A stretch of DNA of 64,000 bases from Desulfuromonadaceae bacterium (lineage in GTDB: Bacteria > Desulfobacterota > Desulfuromonadia > Desulfuromonadales > Desulfuromonadaceae): positions 20,627 to 84,626 of the forward strand of contig JAFGXV010000047.1 in assembly GCA_016936455.1 (NCBI GenBank), given 5' to 3'. Below the pieces are notes generated by a model, which ran no database searches, had not been told where the DNA came from, and saw only the letters and a program-made list of their open reading frames with translations. The translations under genes were made by a program, and so were the position numbers. Within the stretch, counting starts at the first letter, position 1. Each line of letters starts with the position of its first letter. Below are positions 37,891-45,898 of this stretch, in pieces.

Positions 37891-39309
37891 ATGCTGAACA
37901 CAGTTTTTATGCCCGAGTTGGCACTGATGTTAATGGTCCTGGTTTTGTTTTTCATGACCTTGGGCAAGTTCCGTACGGGAACCATTCAGGGTGTCAGCCT
38001 TGTACTGAGCGCTGTTACCATTGTGGCGGCAGTCGCCAGCTTTAAAGCACAGGGAAGCCTGTTCTTTGACGTGTACCAGGTTGATACACTGTCGCAATTG
38101 TTTAAACTGATCATCCTGAGCGGCCTGTTCCTGATCTTCTATCTGGGCCGTGGCCTGACTGGCATTACCGCCAAGCTTCATGCCGAGTACAACATGTTTC
38201 TCAGCATCAGTGCCCTGGGTCTGGTGTTCCTGAGCAGTTCCGTTGAACTGTTGACGATTCTGCTGAGCTTGGAAATTTCTTCTTACGCTCTGTATGTCGT
38301 CATTCCTTTCCGCAATGGCCAGGGTCGCATGCATGTTGAAGCCGCGATTAAATATGTTCTTTTTGGTGCGGCATCGACGGGTCTGACTTTGTATGGCATG
38401 AGCTACATCTTTGGTCTGGCACATACAACGTACTTGAATGAACTGGCTAAAATCGTTCCGGCACTGGTGGCAACGCAGCCGCTGGCCATTATCGCCATGA
38501 TTCTGGTGCTGGTTTGCTTCTTCTACAAGTTGGCTATGTTTCCCATGCATTTCTGGACCCCGGACGTTTATCAAGGGGCCGCAAATGAAACGACCAGTTT
38601 CGTAGCGACCCTGCCGAAAGCAGGTGCGGTGCTGCTGCTGCTGCGACTGGTGTCCGTTGCTGGAGCTGATATTACTCAGGTCACCTGGGTACTGGCGACC
38701 ATTGCCGTCTTCTCCATGACCCTGGGAAATATGTCGGCGCTGGTTCAGACCGATCTCAAGCGCCTGCTGGCTTATTCCAGTATCGCGCATGCCGGTTACG
38801 TGATGCTCGGCATCCTGACTGCGGATGAACTCGGCATGGCCGCTGCCGTGTTTTACGTTATCGGTTACCTGTTGATGAATCTCGGCTGTTTTTACGTGAT
38901 CTATAACATTTCTCCCGAAGGCCAGAACGTGACCTTTGACGACCTGAAGGGCTTGTCAAAACGTGCGCCGCTGCTGGCGTTGACCCTTCTGGTGTCCGCG
39001 TTCGGCATGGCCGGTATCCCGCCGACCATCGGTTTTATTGGTAAGTTCATCATCTTCACAGGCGCGATCCACAAAGGTTTCTATGCACTGGTGATTATCG
39101 CCGTGATTAACGCTGCGGTGGCCGCTTTCTATTATCTGAAGATGGCACGTGCTGCGTATACCAGCAGTGAAGATGATGTGGCGCCGATCGCTCTGCCGAT
39201 TACCACGAAAGCCTTGGGCGTTTTCTTCATTCTGGCTATTATCCTCATCGGTTCACTGCCTCAGAGTTTTCTGGCTGTGGCGAAAGAGGCTGTTGCTGGT
39301 CTGCTGTAA
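37891..39309 (+). CDS. nuoN: NADH-quinone oxidoreductase subunit N
   Basis: A 472-residue antiporter-like subunit. NuoN features: TILLSLEISSYALYVVIPFR, KYVLFGAASTGLTLYGMSYIFG, FPMHFWTPDVYQGAANETTSFV and KRLLAYSSIAHAGYVMLG. It completes the operon and is followed 22 bp later by a strong terminator. No nuoE, F or G gene lies between 27561 and this point. Confidence 0.94.
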   Translation: MLNTVFMPELALMLMVLVLFFMTLGKFRTGTIQGVSLVLSAVTIVAAVASFKAQGSLFFDVYQVDTLSQLFKLIILSGLFLIFYLGRGLTGITAKLHAEYNMFLSISALGLVFLSSSVELLTILLSLEISSYALYVVIPFRNGQGRMHVEAAIKYVLFGAASTGLTLYGMSYIFGLAHTTYLNELAKIVPALVATQPLAIIAMILVLVCFFYKLAMFPMHFWTPDVYQGAANETTSFVATLPKAGAVLLLLRLVSVAGADITQVTWVLATIAVFSMTLGNMSALVQTDLKRLLAYSSIAHAGYVMLGILTADELGMAAAVFYVIGYLLMNLGCFYVIYNISPEGQNVTFDDLKGLSKRAPLLALTLLVSAFGMAGIPPTIGFIGKFIIFTGAIHKGFYALVIIAVINAAVAAFYYLKMARAAYTSSEDDVAPIALPITTKALGVFFILAIILIGSLPQSFLAVAKEAVAGLL

Positions 39310-39331
39310 AAAACGACACATACAGTTGATT

Positions 39332-39363
39332 AAAAGCTCCCGCAAAGCGGGAGCTTTTTTTTT
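39332..39363 (+). terminator. Terminator of the nuo operon
   Basis: AAAAGCTCCCGC (39332-39343) pairs with GCGGGAGCTTTT over an AAA loop and runs into nine T residues. Confidence 0.93.
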
Positions 39364-39447
39364 ATCATCTGGTGATTGATACGCTGTGCGCGTGCGGTTC
39401 GAGTAAACTCTGGTAAGGTAGTTGAAACGAGTCGAGGAGGTGATTGT

Positions 39448-40356
39448 ATGCAGCTTGGGATGGTCGGATTGGGCCGTATGGGTCTTGGTATGGTGCGTCG
39501 GCTGGTGGAACGCGGTCATGAAGTTGTGGTGTGGAACCGGAGTGCTGATAAGGTTTCCGAGGCCGCGCGCTATGGTGCCACAGTCAGTTCAGATCTGCAC
39601 GACATGATTGAGAAGTTGACGCCGCCAAGGGTGGTGTGGCTGATGCTTCCGGAATCCGTGGTGGATGATTACCTCGACAAAATCGCTCCCTGGCTCGAAG
39701 CAGGTGACTGTCTCGTAGATGGGGGAAACAGCCATTACAAAAAAGATATTCAACGTTTCGACAGGCTCAAGCAGCAGGGTTTGCGGTATGTTGATGCCGG
39801 AGTCAGTGGCGGAATCTGGGGGCTGGATGTTGGCTATTGCCTGATGGTCGGTGGCGAAAAAGAGGTTTACGAGAAGTTGGAACCGATATTCATTGATCTC
39901 GCACCGCCTCAGGGCTGTTTATACTGCGGGCCCGCTGGAGCAGGACATTTTACCAAGATGATTCATAATGGAATCGAATACGGCATGATGCAGGCCTACA
40001 GCGAAGGGTTTGCGTTAATCCATGCGTCCCCCTATGCCGAGCAGCTGAACTTTGCCGAGTTGGCAAGATTGTGGAATCAAGGTAGCGTTGTGCGCTCCTG
40101 GTTGCTGGAGCTGCTTGAAAGGGCCTTTGTCCAGGATCCCCGGCTTGAACAGCTCTCGGGGTATGTCGACGATTCCGGGGAGGGGCGCTGGACGGTTGAG
40201 CAGGCCATTGAAACGGCGGTTGCAACGCCGGTTATTGCCGCGGCGCTGTTCCAGCGCTTCCAGTCTCGAACTGAAAATTCATTTAATGATCGTGTCCTGG
40301 CCGCGCTTCGCCAGCAATTTGGGGGCCACGCAGTAAGGTCGGGACTAAAAGAATAA
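39448..40356 (+). CDS. gnd: 6-phosphogluconate dehydrogenase, short (GntZ-like) type
   Basis: A 302-residue enzyme converting 6-phosphogluconate to ribulose 5-phosphate and CO2. It has the dinucleotide motif GLGRMGLGM, the substrate loop GGNSHYKKD, DAGVSGGIWG and the catalytic helix GAGHFTKMIHNGIEYGMMQ with the active lysine. The ~300-residue length marks the short, often NAD-using, group rather than the 470-residue E. coli form. The ATG at 39448 has GAGGAGG 7 bp upstream; codons upstream of it are not used. First gene of gnd-zwf-pgl. Confidence 0.94.
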   Translation: MQLGMVGLGRMGLGMVRRLVERGHEVVVWNRSADKVSEAARYGATVSSDLHDMIEKLTPPRVVWLMLPESVVDDYLDKIAPWLEAGDCLVDGGNSHYKKDIQRFDRLKQQGLRYVDAGVSGGIWGLDVGYCLMVGGEKEVYEKLEPIFIDLAPPQGCLYCGPAGAGHFTKMIHNGIEYGMMQAYSEGFALIHASPYAEQLNFAELARLWNQGSVVRSWLLELLERAFVQDPRLEQLSGYVDDSGEGRWTVEQAIETAVATPVIAAALFQRFQSRTENSFNDRVLAALRQQFGGHAVRSGLKE

Positions 40357-40369
40357 ACAAGAGGGTGCC

Positions 40370-41920
40370 ATGAATGAAACGGCTCGAGACACAGCAAACA
40401 ACAGGGGGGGTGACCGCGCATCGTTGCAGGGCGTCTGTCGACTGTTTGATCCGGATCTGCTGCAATCCTGTAGCCTGGTGATCCTTGGTGCCTCCGGTGA
40501 TCTGACGGCCCGCAAGCTCATTCCGGCGCTGTTTCATCTCTTTCTCCAGCAGGCATTGCCCGATCCGTTTTTGATTGTCGGTTGTGGTCGTTCGGATTTA
40601 AGCCGGGAAGATTTCTGCCGCCAACTGCGAATCTTTGCCAGCGAACAGGTTTTTTACACTGTCCAGGCCTGGGATTCGTTCTGCCGAATTCTGCATTACC
40701 AGCGCCTTGACTATGAAAAGCCGGAGGATTGGAAGGCCCTGAAGTGGTGGCTGGATGAACAGCGATGTGCGGCGGGCATCGGAGAGAACCACCTGTTTTA
40801 TCTGGCTCTTCCGCCCAGCCAGCACGCTGAGGTCAGTCGTCAGCTCAAAGAGGTCGGGCTGAGTTCCGAACAGCCGGGGCGTTTCTGGACCCGCCTCGTG
40901 GTCGAAAAACCTTTTGGCCATGACCTGGCCAGTGCCGTTGCGCTGGATGAGCAGCTGCATCGCAGCTTTCAGGAACACCAGATCTTTCGCATTGATCATT
41001 ATCTGGCTAAGGAAACGGTGCAGAACATCCTGATGATGCGGTTTGCCAACGCGATTTTTGAGCCGGTGTGGAATCGCAGCCATATCGATTATGTCGGCAT
41101 CATCGCCATGGAAGATCTGGGCGTTGAGCATCGTTCCGGCTATTACGAGCAGGCCGGTGTGCTGCGCGACATGTTCCAGAATCACATGATGCAGATGCTG
41201 TCTCTGGTGGCCATGGAGCCCCCCAGCCGTTTTGAACCGGATCGCGTGCAGGATGAAAAGGCCAAACTGTTCCGCAGCCTGCGGCCGTTTAATCCGAAAA
41301 CGGCGACGCAAAACCTGATTCTCGGACAATACACCGCAGCAACCGTTGGCGGTCGCGGCGTGGTCGGATATCGCGAAGAACCTGGCGTCCATGCAGAGTC
41401 GTGCGTCGCCACCTATGCCCTGATGCGGCTGTTCGTGGACAACTGGCGCTGGAGCGGGGTGCCGTTCTATCTGTTATCAGGCAAACGTCTGGCGCGCAAG
41501 GAGACGAAAATCGTCATTCAGTTCAAGGATGTTCCCCATTCCATGTTTCGCCATCTGGTGGATGAGGCGGTCCCGGCGAATCGACTGGAACTGGGGATTT
41601 ACCCTGAAGAGCGCATCGCTTTGCGGATCGAAACCAAAAGTCCCGGCGGCGCCGTGTGTCTGCAACCGGCCGATCTGACGTTTGACTATGGCGATCGCTG
41701 GCAGGGGATGCGCCTGGATGCCTACGAAAAGGTGCTGCTCGACTGTCTGCAGGGCGAACGCATGATGTTCTGGCGCCAGGATGGCGTTGAGCTCTCGTGG
41801 CAGTATCTGCAGCCCGTCCTTGGCCGCTGTGGTGAGCAGGCGGTTTATCCCTATCCGGCCGGCAGTCTGGGGCCGGAGCAGGGCCGTGACTGGACTCGTC
41901 AGATTCTGGAACTCTACTAG
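40370..41920 (+). CDS. zwf: Glucose-6-phosphate 1-dehydrogenase
   Basis: A 516-residue enzyme that starts the oxidative pentose-phosphate pathway by making 6-phosphogluconolactone and NADPH. It has the nucleotide motif ILGASGDLTARKLIPALF, the substrate and catalytic motif RIDHYLAKE (Gly of RIDHYLGKE replaced by Ala), and EKPFGHD. It follows gnd by 13 bp and precedes pgl by 1 bp, so the whole oxidative branch is one operon. Confidence 0.95.
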   Translation: MNETARDTANNRGGDRASLQGVCRLFDPDLLQSCSLVILGASGDLTARKLIPALFHLFLQQALPDPFLIVGCGRSDLSREDFCRQLRIFASEQVFYTVQAWDSFCRILHYQRLDYEKPEDWKALKWWLDEQRCAAGIGENHLFYLALPPSQHAEVSRQLKEVGLSSEQPGRFWTRLVVEKPFGHDLASAVALDEQLHRSFQEHQIFRIDHYLAKETVQNILMMRFANAIFEPVWNRSHIDYVGIIAMEDLGVEHRSGYYEQAGVLRDMFQNHMMQMLSLVAMEPPSRFEPDRVQDEKAKLFRSLRPFNPKTATQNLILGQYTAATVGGRGVVGYREEPGVHAESCVATYALMRLFVDNWRWSGVPFYLLSGKRLARKETKIVIQFKDVPHSMFRHLVDEAVPANRLELGIYPEERIALRIETKSPGGAVCLQPADLTFDYGDRWQGMRLDAYEKVLLDCLQGERMMFWRQDGVELSWQYLQPVLGRCGEQAVYPYPAGSLGPEQGRDWTRQILELY

Positions 41921-41921
41921 C

Positions 41922-42644
41922 GTGGAACGCTTCATCTTCCCCACCTATGCCGAACTTATCCAAGCGCTGGCCGCAGAGCTGGTGGATCAGGCCCAGCAGG
42001 AGGTTCGCGCGAAAGGCTTTGTAACGATCGCCTTGAGTGGTGGGTCGACACCGCAGGGACTCTATCGTTTGCTGGCCACGCCTTTCTGGCGCGCACAGAT
42101 ACCCTGGTCCCGGTGCTGGATTGTATTTGGCGATGAACGGGCCGTCGGTCCCCACCACCCGGACAGCAATTACGCGGCGGCATGGAATACGTTATTGCAG
42201 CATATTGACGTCCCTGCCCATCAACTGATGCGTATCCATGGCGAGCTGGGGGCCGTTGCGGCCGCGTCAGACTATAGAGAACGCTTGCATGATCACCTGC
42301 CCGGACAGGGTGCGTATGATTATCCGCAGTTGGATATTGTTTTACTCGGCATGGGAGAAGACGGGCATGTCGCCTCCCTGTTTCCCTGTGGTGACGAGTT
42401 GCAGTCCTTGGAAACCGTGGTGGCGGTCGATGCGCCCGCCGATGCCAGCCCCCCCGTTGCGCGGGTCAGCCTGACCCTGCCAGTCTTTAACCAGGCGCGT
42501 TTTCTCGTGATTCTGGCCAGCGGCCAGCGCAAGATGGATTTGCAGGATAAAATTCAATCTCAGAGGAAAGAATGCCGTGATCTTCCGGCGGCACGACTGC
42601 GACCACAGGGTGCCGCGGCCTGGTATCTTTCCCGGATGGCCTGA
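41922..42644 (+). CDS. pgl: 6-phosphogluconolactonase
   Basis: A 240-residue lactonase of the DevB/SOL family that hydrolyses 6-phosphogluconolactone. Motifs: ALSGGSTPQGLYRLL, FGDERAVGPHHPDSN and LLGMGEDGHVASLFP. It begins at a GTG one base after the zwf stop, a coupled arrangement; the frame is also open upstream inside zwf. It ends 30 bp from the convergent dctM gene, with no clear terminator between. Confidence 0.93.
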   Translation: MERFIFPTYAELIQALAAELVDQAQQEVRAKGFVTIALSGGSTPQGLYRLLATPFWRAQIPWSRCWIVFGDERAVGPHHPDSNYAAAWNTLLQHIDVPAHQLMRIHGELGAVAAASDYRERLHDHLPGQGAYDYPQLDIVLLGMGEDGHVASLFPCGDELQSLETVVAVDAPADASPPVARVSLTLPVFNQARFLVILASGQRKMDLQDKIQSQRKECRDLPAARLRPQGAAAWYLSRMA

Positions 42645-42673
42645 AATTCGCCAGCGGGTGAGAAATTTCCGTT

Positions 42674-43963
42674 TCAGCTGAATCCGAACAGCTTCGGGAA
42701 CAGGACCAGGATGCCCAGTACCAGCATTTGCAGCAGAATAAAGGGTATGGCTCCGCGGTAGATGTCGGTGGTGCGAACCTCGGGTGGCGCCACTCCTTTG
42801 AGATAAAAAAGACTGAAACCAAAGGGCGGTGTCAGAAATGAGGTTTGCAGGTTCATGGCGACCAGGATGGCGTACCACAGCGGATCGATCTGAAGTCTGT
42901 AGGCGATGGGGGCCAGAATCGGGACGATAATGTAGGCAATTTCGACGAAGTCGATAAAGAAGCCCAGAACCATGATGGCGCTCATGGAAAAAATGATGAA
43001 ACCCCATTTTTCACCTGGAAGCTGCATCATCAGATCCTCGACCAGATAGTCCCCCCCTGTATAGGTAAAGACCATGGAGAAAGCGGTGGCACCGACCAGG
43101 ATGGCAAAAACCATCGCCGTGACCTTGACGGTTTCGACCGCGCTGTCCCAGACCATGCACAGCGAAGCGCGGCGGTAAAACGCGGCAAGAACGATCGCGC
43201 CGACACCGCCGACGGCGGAGGACTCCGTGGGTGTGGCAACCCCGGAGATGATGGAGCCCAGCACGACGATGATCAGAATCAGGGGGGGCAGGATGGCTTT
43301 GAGGGCGACGAAAATCTGCTTGCGCCGTGTTTGCTGGTTATGGTGCAGCCGGATTGGCGGCGCAAGATCCTTGTTGAAGAACGTCACCACGAGAATATAG
43401 AGCACGTACACCAAAACCAGAGTCAGTCCGGGCCAGAAGGCCGCTCTGAACAGATCGCCGACCGGCTGCTGGAAGACATCGCCAAGGATAATCAGGATGA
43501 TGGAGGGCGGAATGATCTGGCCCAGGGTTCCTGCGGCACAGATGGTTCCGGTGGCCAGTTGTTTGTTGTAGTTGTATTTGAGCATGACGGGCAGGGAAAT
43601 AACGCCCATGGCCACGACGCTGGCCCCGACGACGCCGGTTGAGGCGGCAAGCAGGGCGCCAACCAGAACCGTCGAAATCGCAATACCACCGCGGATTTCA
43701 CCAAACAGCGAACCCATCGATTCGAGCAAGCTCTCCGCCAGTTTCGATTTCTGCAGGATGATGCCCATGAAAATAAACAGCGGGATCGCCATCAGGATGG
43801 TGTTGTTCATGATCGACCAGATGCGGTGGGGCATCATGGCAAAGATAGCGGGTCCTTCGGCATAGAGGCCAAAAAAGACAGCGACTCCACCAAAGGTGAA
43901 GGCGACGGGAAAGCCTACCAGAAGCAGAATGAGGGCGACGATGAACATGACAATGCCGATCAT
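42674..43963 (-). CDS. dctM: TRAP transporter large permease (DctM)
   Basis: A 429-residue inner-membrane protein with about 12 helices, the Na+-driven transport subunit of a TRAP system. Motifs: VGFPVAFTFGG, AIPLFIFMGIILQKS, ASTGVVGASVVAMGVISLPVML, GTICAAGTLGQIIPPSIILIILG and the late TPPFGFSLFYLKG. It is the last gene of the dctP-dctQ-dctM row. The start is the ATG at 43963. Confidence 0.94.
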   Translation of the reverse strand: MIGIVMFIVALILLLVGFPVAFTFGGVAVFFGLYAEGPAIFAMMPHRIWSIMNNTILMAIPLFIFMGIILQKSKLAESLLESMGSLFGEIRGGIAISTVLVGALLAASTGVVGASVVAMGVISLPVMLKYNYNKQLATGTICAAGTLGQIIPPSIILIILGDVFQQPVGDLFRAAFWPGLTLVLVYVLYILVVTFFNKDLAPPIRLHHNQQTRRKQIFVALKAILPPLILIIVVLGSIISGVATPTESSAVGGVGAIVLAAFYRRASLCMVWDSAVETVKVTAMVFAILVGATAFSMVFTYTGGDYLVEDLMMQLPGEKWGFIIFSMSAIMVLGFFIDFVEIAYIIVPILAPIAYRLQIDPLWYAILVAMNLQTSFLTPPFGFSLFYLKGVAPPEVRTTDIYRGAIPFILLQMLVLGILVLFPKLFGFS

Positions 43964-44043
43964 GGCAATGGATTCCTTCTTGTTTTAGAGCCGTGGCGTG
44001 CCGTTTGCGACATGGCAAGGGCAGCCGTCGTTGACGTCCCTGG

Positions 44044-44583
44044 TCAGAGAATGTTGTCGTCGTGAGAGGGGGGACGGGGCGTTTCCGTTCCGCGAAAAAT
44101 AGTGATCTGGCGCAGGATGAAACCAATCGTGGACAGACATAGAAAAACAAAAGAGACCGGGATGACCGCTTTGATTAGCCAGCGATGGGTTAAGCCGCCG
44201 GGGTCGCCACTGATTTCATGAAGCGTATAGGCTTCGTGGACAAACCAGAATGATCCTTTGATCACCAGAAAGCTGAGGGGGAAAATCAGCAGAACCGCAC
44301 CGGCGATATTGATCAGCGCCTTGGTTCGGGAAGACAGGTGATCGTAAAGGATGTCGACGCGCACATGACCGTCTTCTTTCAGGGCGTAGGCCACGCCGAA
44401 CAGAAAGACAATGGAAAACAGGTGCCACTCCATTTCCTGCAGGGCAATCGAGCCGGTACGGAAAAAATAGCGCATGATTGCATCATAAAACACATTGACC
44501 AGCATCAGGATCAGCAGCGCGGTCGATATGGCCCCGATCCAGTCGGTGAAACGGTCAATTTTCTGTTCAATCTTGGTCAGCAT
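44044..44583 (-). CDS. dctQ: TRAP transporter small permease (DctQ)
   Basis: A 179-residue protein with four helices, the small membrane partner of DctM. Family positions: helix 1 WIGAISTALLILMLVNVFYDAIMRYFF, then ALQEMEWHLFSIVFLFGVAYALKEDGHVRVDIL. The ATG at 44583 (MLTKIEQKID) is preferred; the open frame extends 21 codons further but without a ribosome site. It lies between dctP and dctM. Confidence 0.92.
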   Translation of the reverse strand: MLTKIEQKIDRFTDWIGAISTALLILMLVNVFYDAIMRYFFRTGSIALQEMEWHLFSIVFLFGVAYALKEDGHVRVDILYDHLSSRTKALINIAGAVLLIFPLSFLVIKGSFWFVHEAYTLHEISGDPGGLTHRWLIKAVIPVSFVFLCLSTIGFILRQITIFRGTETPRPPSHDDNIL

Positions 44584-44645
44584 AGCAGTGGCAGGTCTCT
44601 CTTGAAAGAGCGGCGCCGGACGACAGGTCCGGCGCCGACAGAACA

Positions 44646-45737
44646 TCAGTCTTCGAGGTTGTCTTTAAGATAGGCGTAGTCAGAAATTTCCGTCCATTTG
44701 CGGACTTTTTTCATGTAGGCCGCCTGCGAATCGTGAACTTCTTTAAAAATGGCATTGCTGGCACACGACTCCTCAACCAGTTCTTTGTTGGCCTGCTTCA
44801 TGGCGGCAATGATTTCTTTGGGGAAGGTGCGAACCTTGACGTTCGGATAATCTTTTTCAATAGAGGCCCAATTGACCGCACTTTCGTGATAGGAGCGAGC
44901 GTACATGTCGTAGGCGGCCAGTTCCATGGCAACGGTCAGAATCTTCTGCAGGTGGGGTGGCAGGGCATCAAATTTCTTCTGGTTGACCAGAAACTGCAAC
45001 TCTGTGGCCGGCTCGTGCCAGCCGGTGTAATAGTAGGGGGCAATTTTCTGGAAGCCCATATTCATGTCAAGCGACGGTCCGACCCATTCCAGTGCGTCAA
45101 TGGTTCCCCGGTCGAGAGCCGTATAGAGTTCGCCCGGTGCGATGTTGGTCACCACGACTCCCAGCTTGGAAAGAACTTCTCCGGCAAAGCCCGGAATCCG
45201 CATTTTGAGGCCCTTCAGGTCATCCAGGGTGTTGATCTCCTTGCGGAACCAGCCGCCCATCTGGTTGCCGGTGTTGCCGCCGGGGAAAGAATAGACGCCA
45301 TGCTGGTCGTAAACCTTTTTCATCAGCTCCATGCCGCCGCCATAGTAGAACCAGGCATACTGTTCCGGTGCGATCATACCGAAGGGCATGGTGGTAAACA
45401 GTAACGCATTGGGGTCTTTGCCTTTCCAGTAATAGGACGCGGAATGGCCCATTTCGTACTGACCCATCTTGACCATGTCGAGAATGCCGAAGGCTGATTT
45501 ATGCTTGTTGGCCGAGTCGATGCGAATCTCCATTTCGCCATTGGACATTTCTTTAACCATATCAGCCATTTTTATAACGGCATCTCCAAAGATTGGAAAG
45601 CCGCTACCCCAGGTCTGTGCCAGTTTCCAGCGGTACGTCGGTGCAGCGAAGGCCGGGGCGACGAGTCCAGCAGCAAGCACAGCCGCCAAGGTAAAAAGAG
45701 CGATAAATAAGCGTTGGGAACCGAGCCGTCCTTTCAT
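44646..45737 (-). CDS. dctP: TRAP transporter substrate-binding protein (DctP family, TakP-like)
   Basis: A 363-residue periplasmic protein. The signal peptide is residues 1-32, ending VAPAFAA. The mature part follows the TRAP binding-protein pattern: RWKLAQTWGSGFPIFGD, then LKGLKMRIPGFAGEVLSKLGV with the ligand-binding arginine, and EWVGPSLDMNMGFQKIAPYYYTGWHEP. This last segment resembles TakP-type binding proteins for alpha-keto acids, so pyruvate or other 2-oxo acids are possible substrates. The ATG at 45737 has GGAGGA 5-10 bp upstream. Confidence 0.92.
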   Translation of the reverse strand: MKGRLGSQRLFIALFTLAAVLAAGLVAPAFAAPTYRWKLAQTWGSGFPIFGDAVIKMADMVKEMSNGEMEIRIDSANKHKSAFGILDMVKMGQYEMGHSASYYWKGKDPNALLFTTMPFGMIAPEQYAWFYYGGGMELMKKVYDQHGVYSFPGGNTGNQMGGWFRKEINTLDDLKGLKMRIPGFAGEVLSKLGVVVTNIAPGELYTALDRGTIDALEWVGPSLDMNMGFQKIAPYYYTGWHEPATELQFLVNQKKFDALPPHLQKILTVAMELAAYDMYARSYHESAVNWASIEKDYPNVKVRTFPKEIIAAMKQANKELVEESCASNAIFKEVHDSQAAYMKKVRKWTEISDYAYLKDNLED

Positions 45738-45830
45738 GTTTTCCTCCTGCGTGTTGTGATCGGCTTCGCCCGATTTCAACTGTCATCGCGACGGGATGGG
45801 CCGATCAAGCCTTGTTCAATATGAATAAAC

Positions 45831-45847
45831 ATAAAACAAGGTTTTAT
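45831..45847. promoter_or_regulatory. Short palindrome upstream of dctP
   Basis: ATAAAAC and GTTTTAT form a perfect 7-bp inverted repeat around AAG in an AT-rich stretch, about 95-110 bp before dctP. It may be an operator in the dctP promoter region; no sensor gene for the transporter is seen nearby. Confidence 0.3.
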
Positions 45848-45898
45848 TGTTATACGAAAAAATAGCGTTGGGCAAGAAAAAGTGTTGCGCCCGTTTTT

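Noticed and set aside
45870..45898. GGGC/GCCC hairpin with T-run next to the cytochrome stop
   Set aside because: The stem is only four base pairs and the T-run suits the plus strand, where no gene ends.
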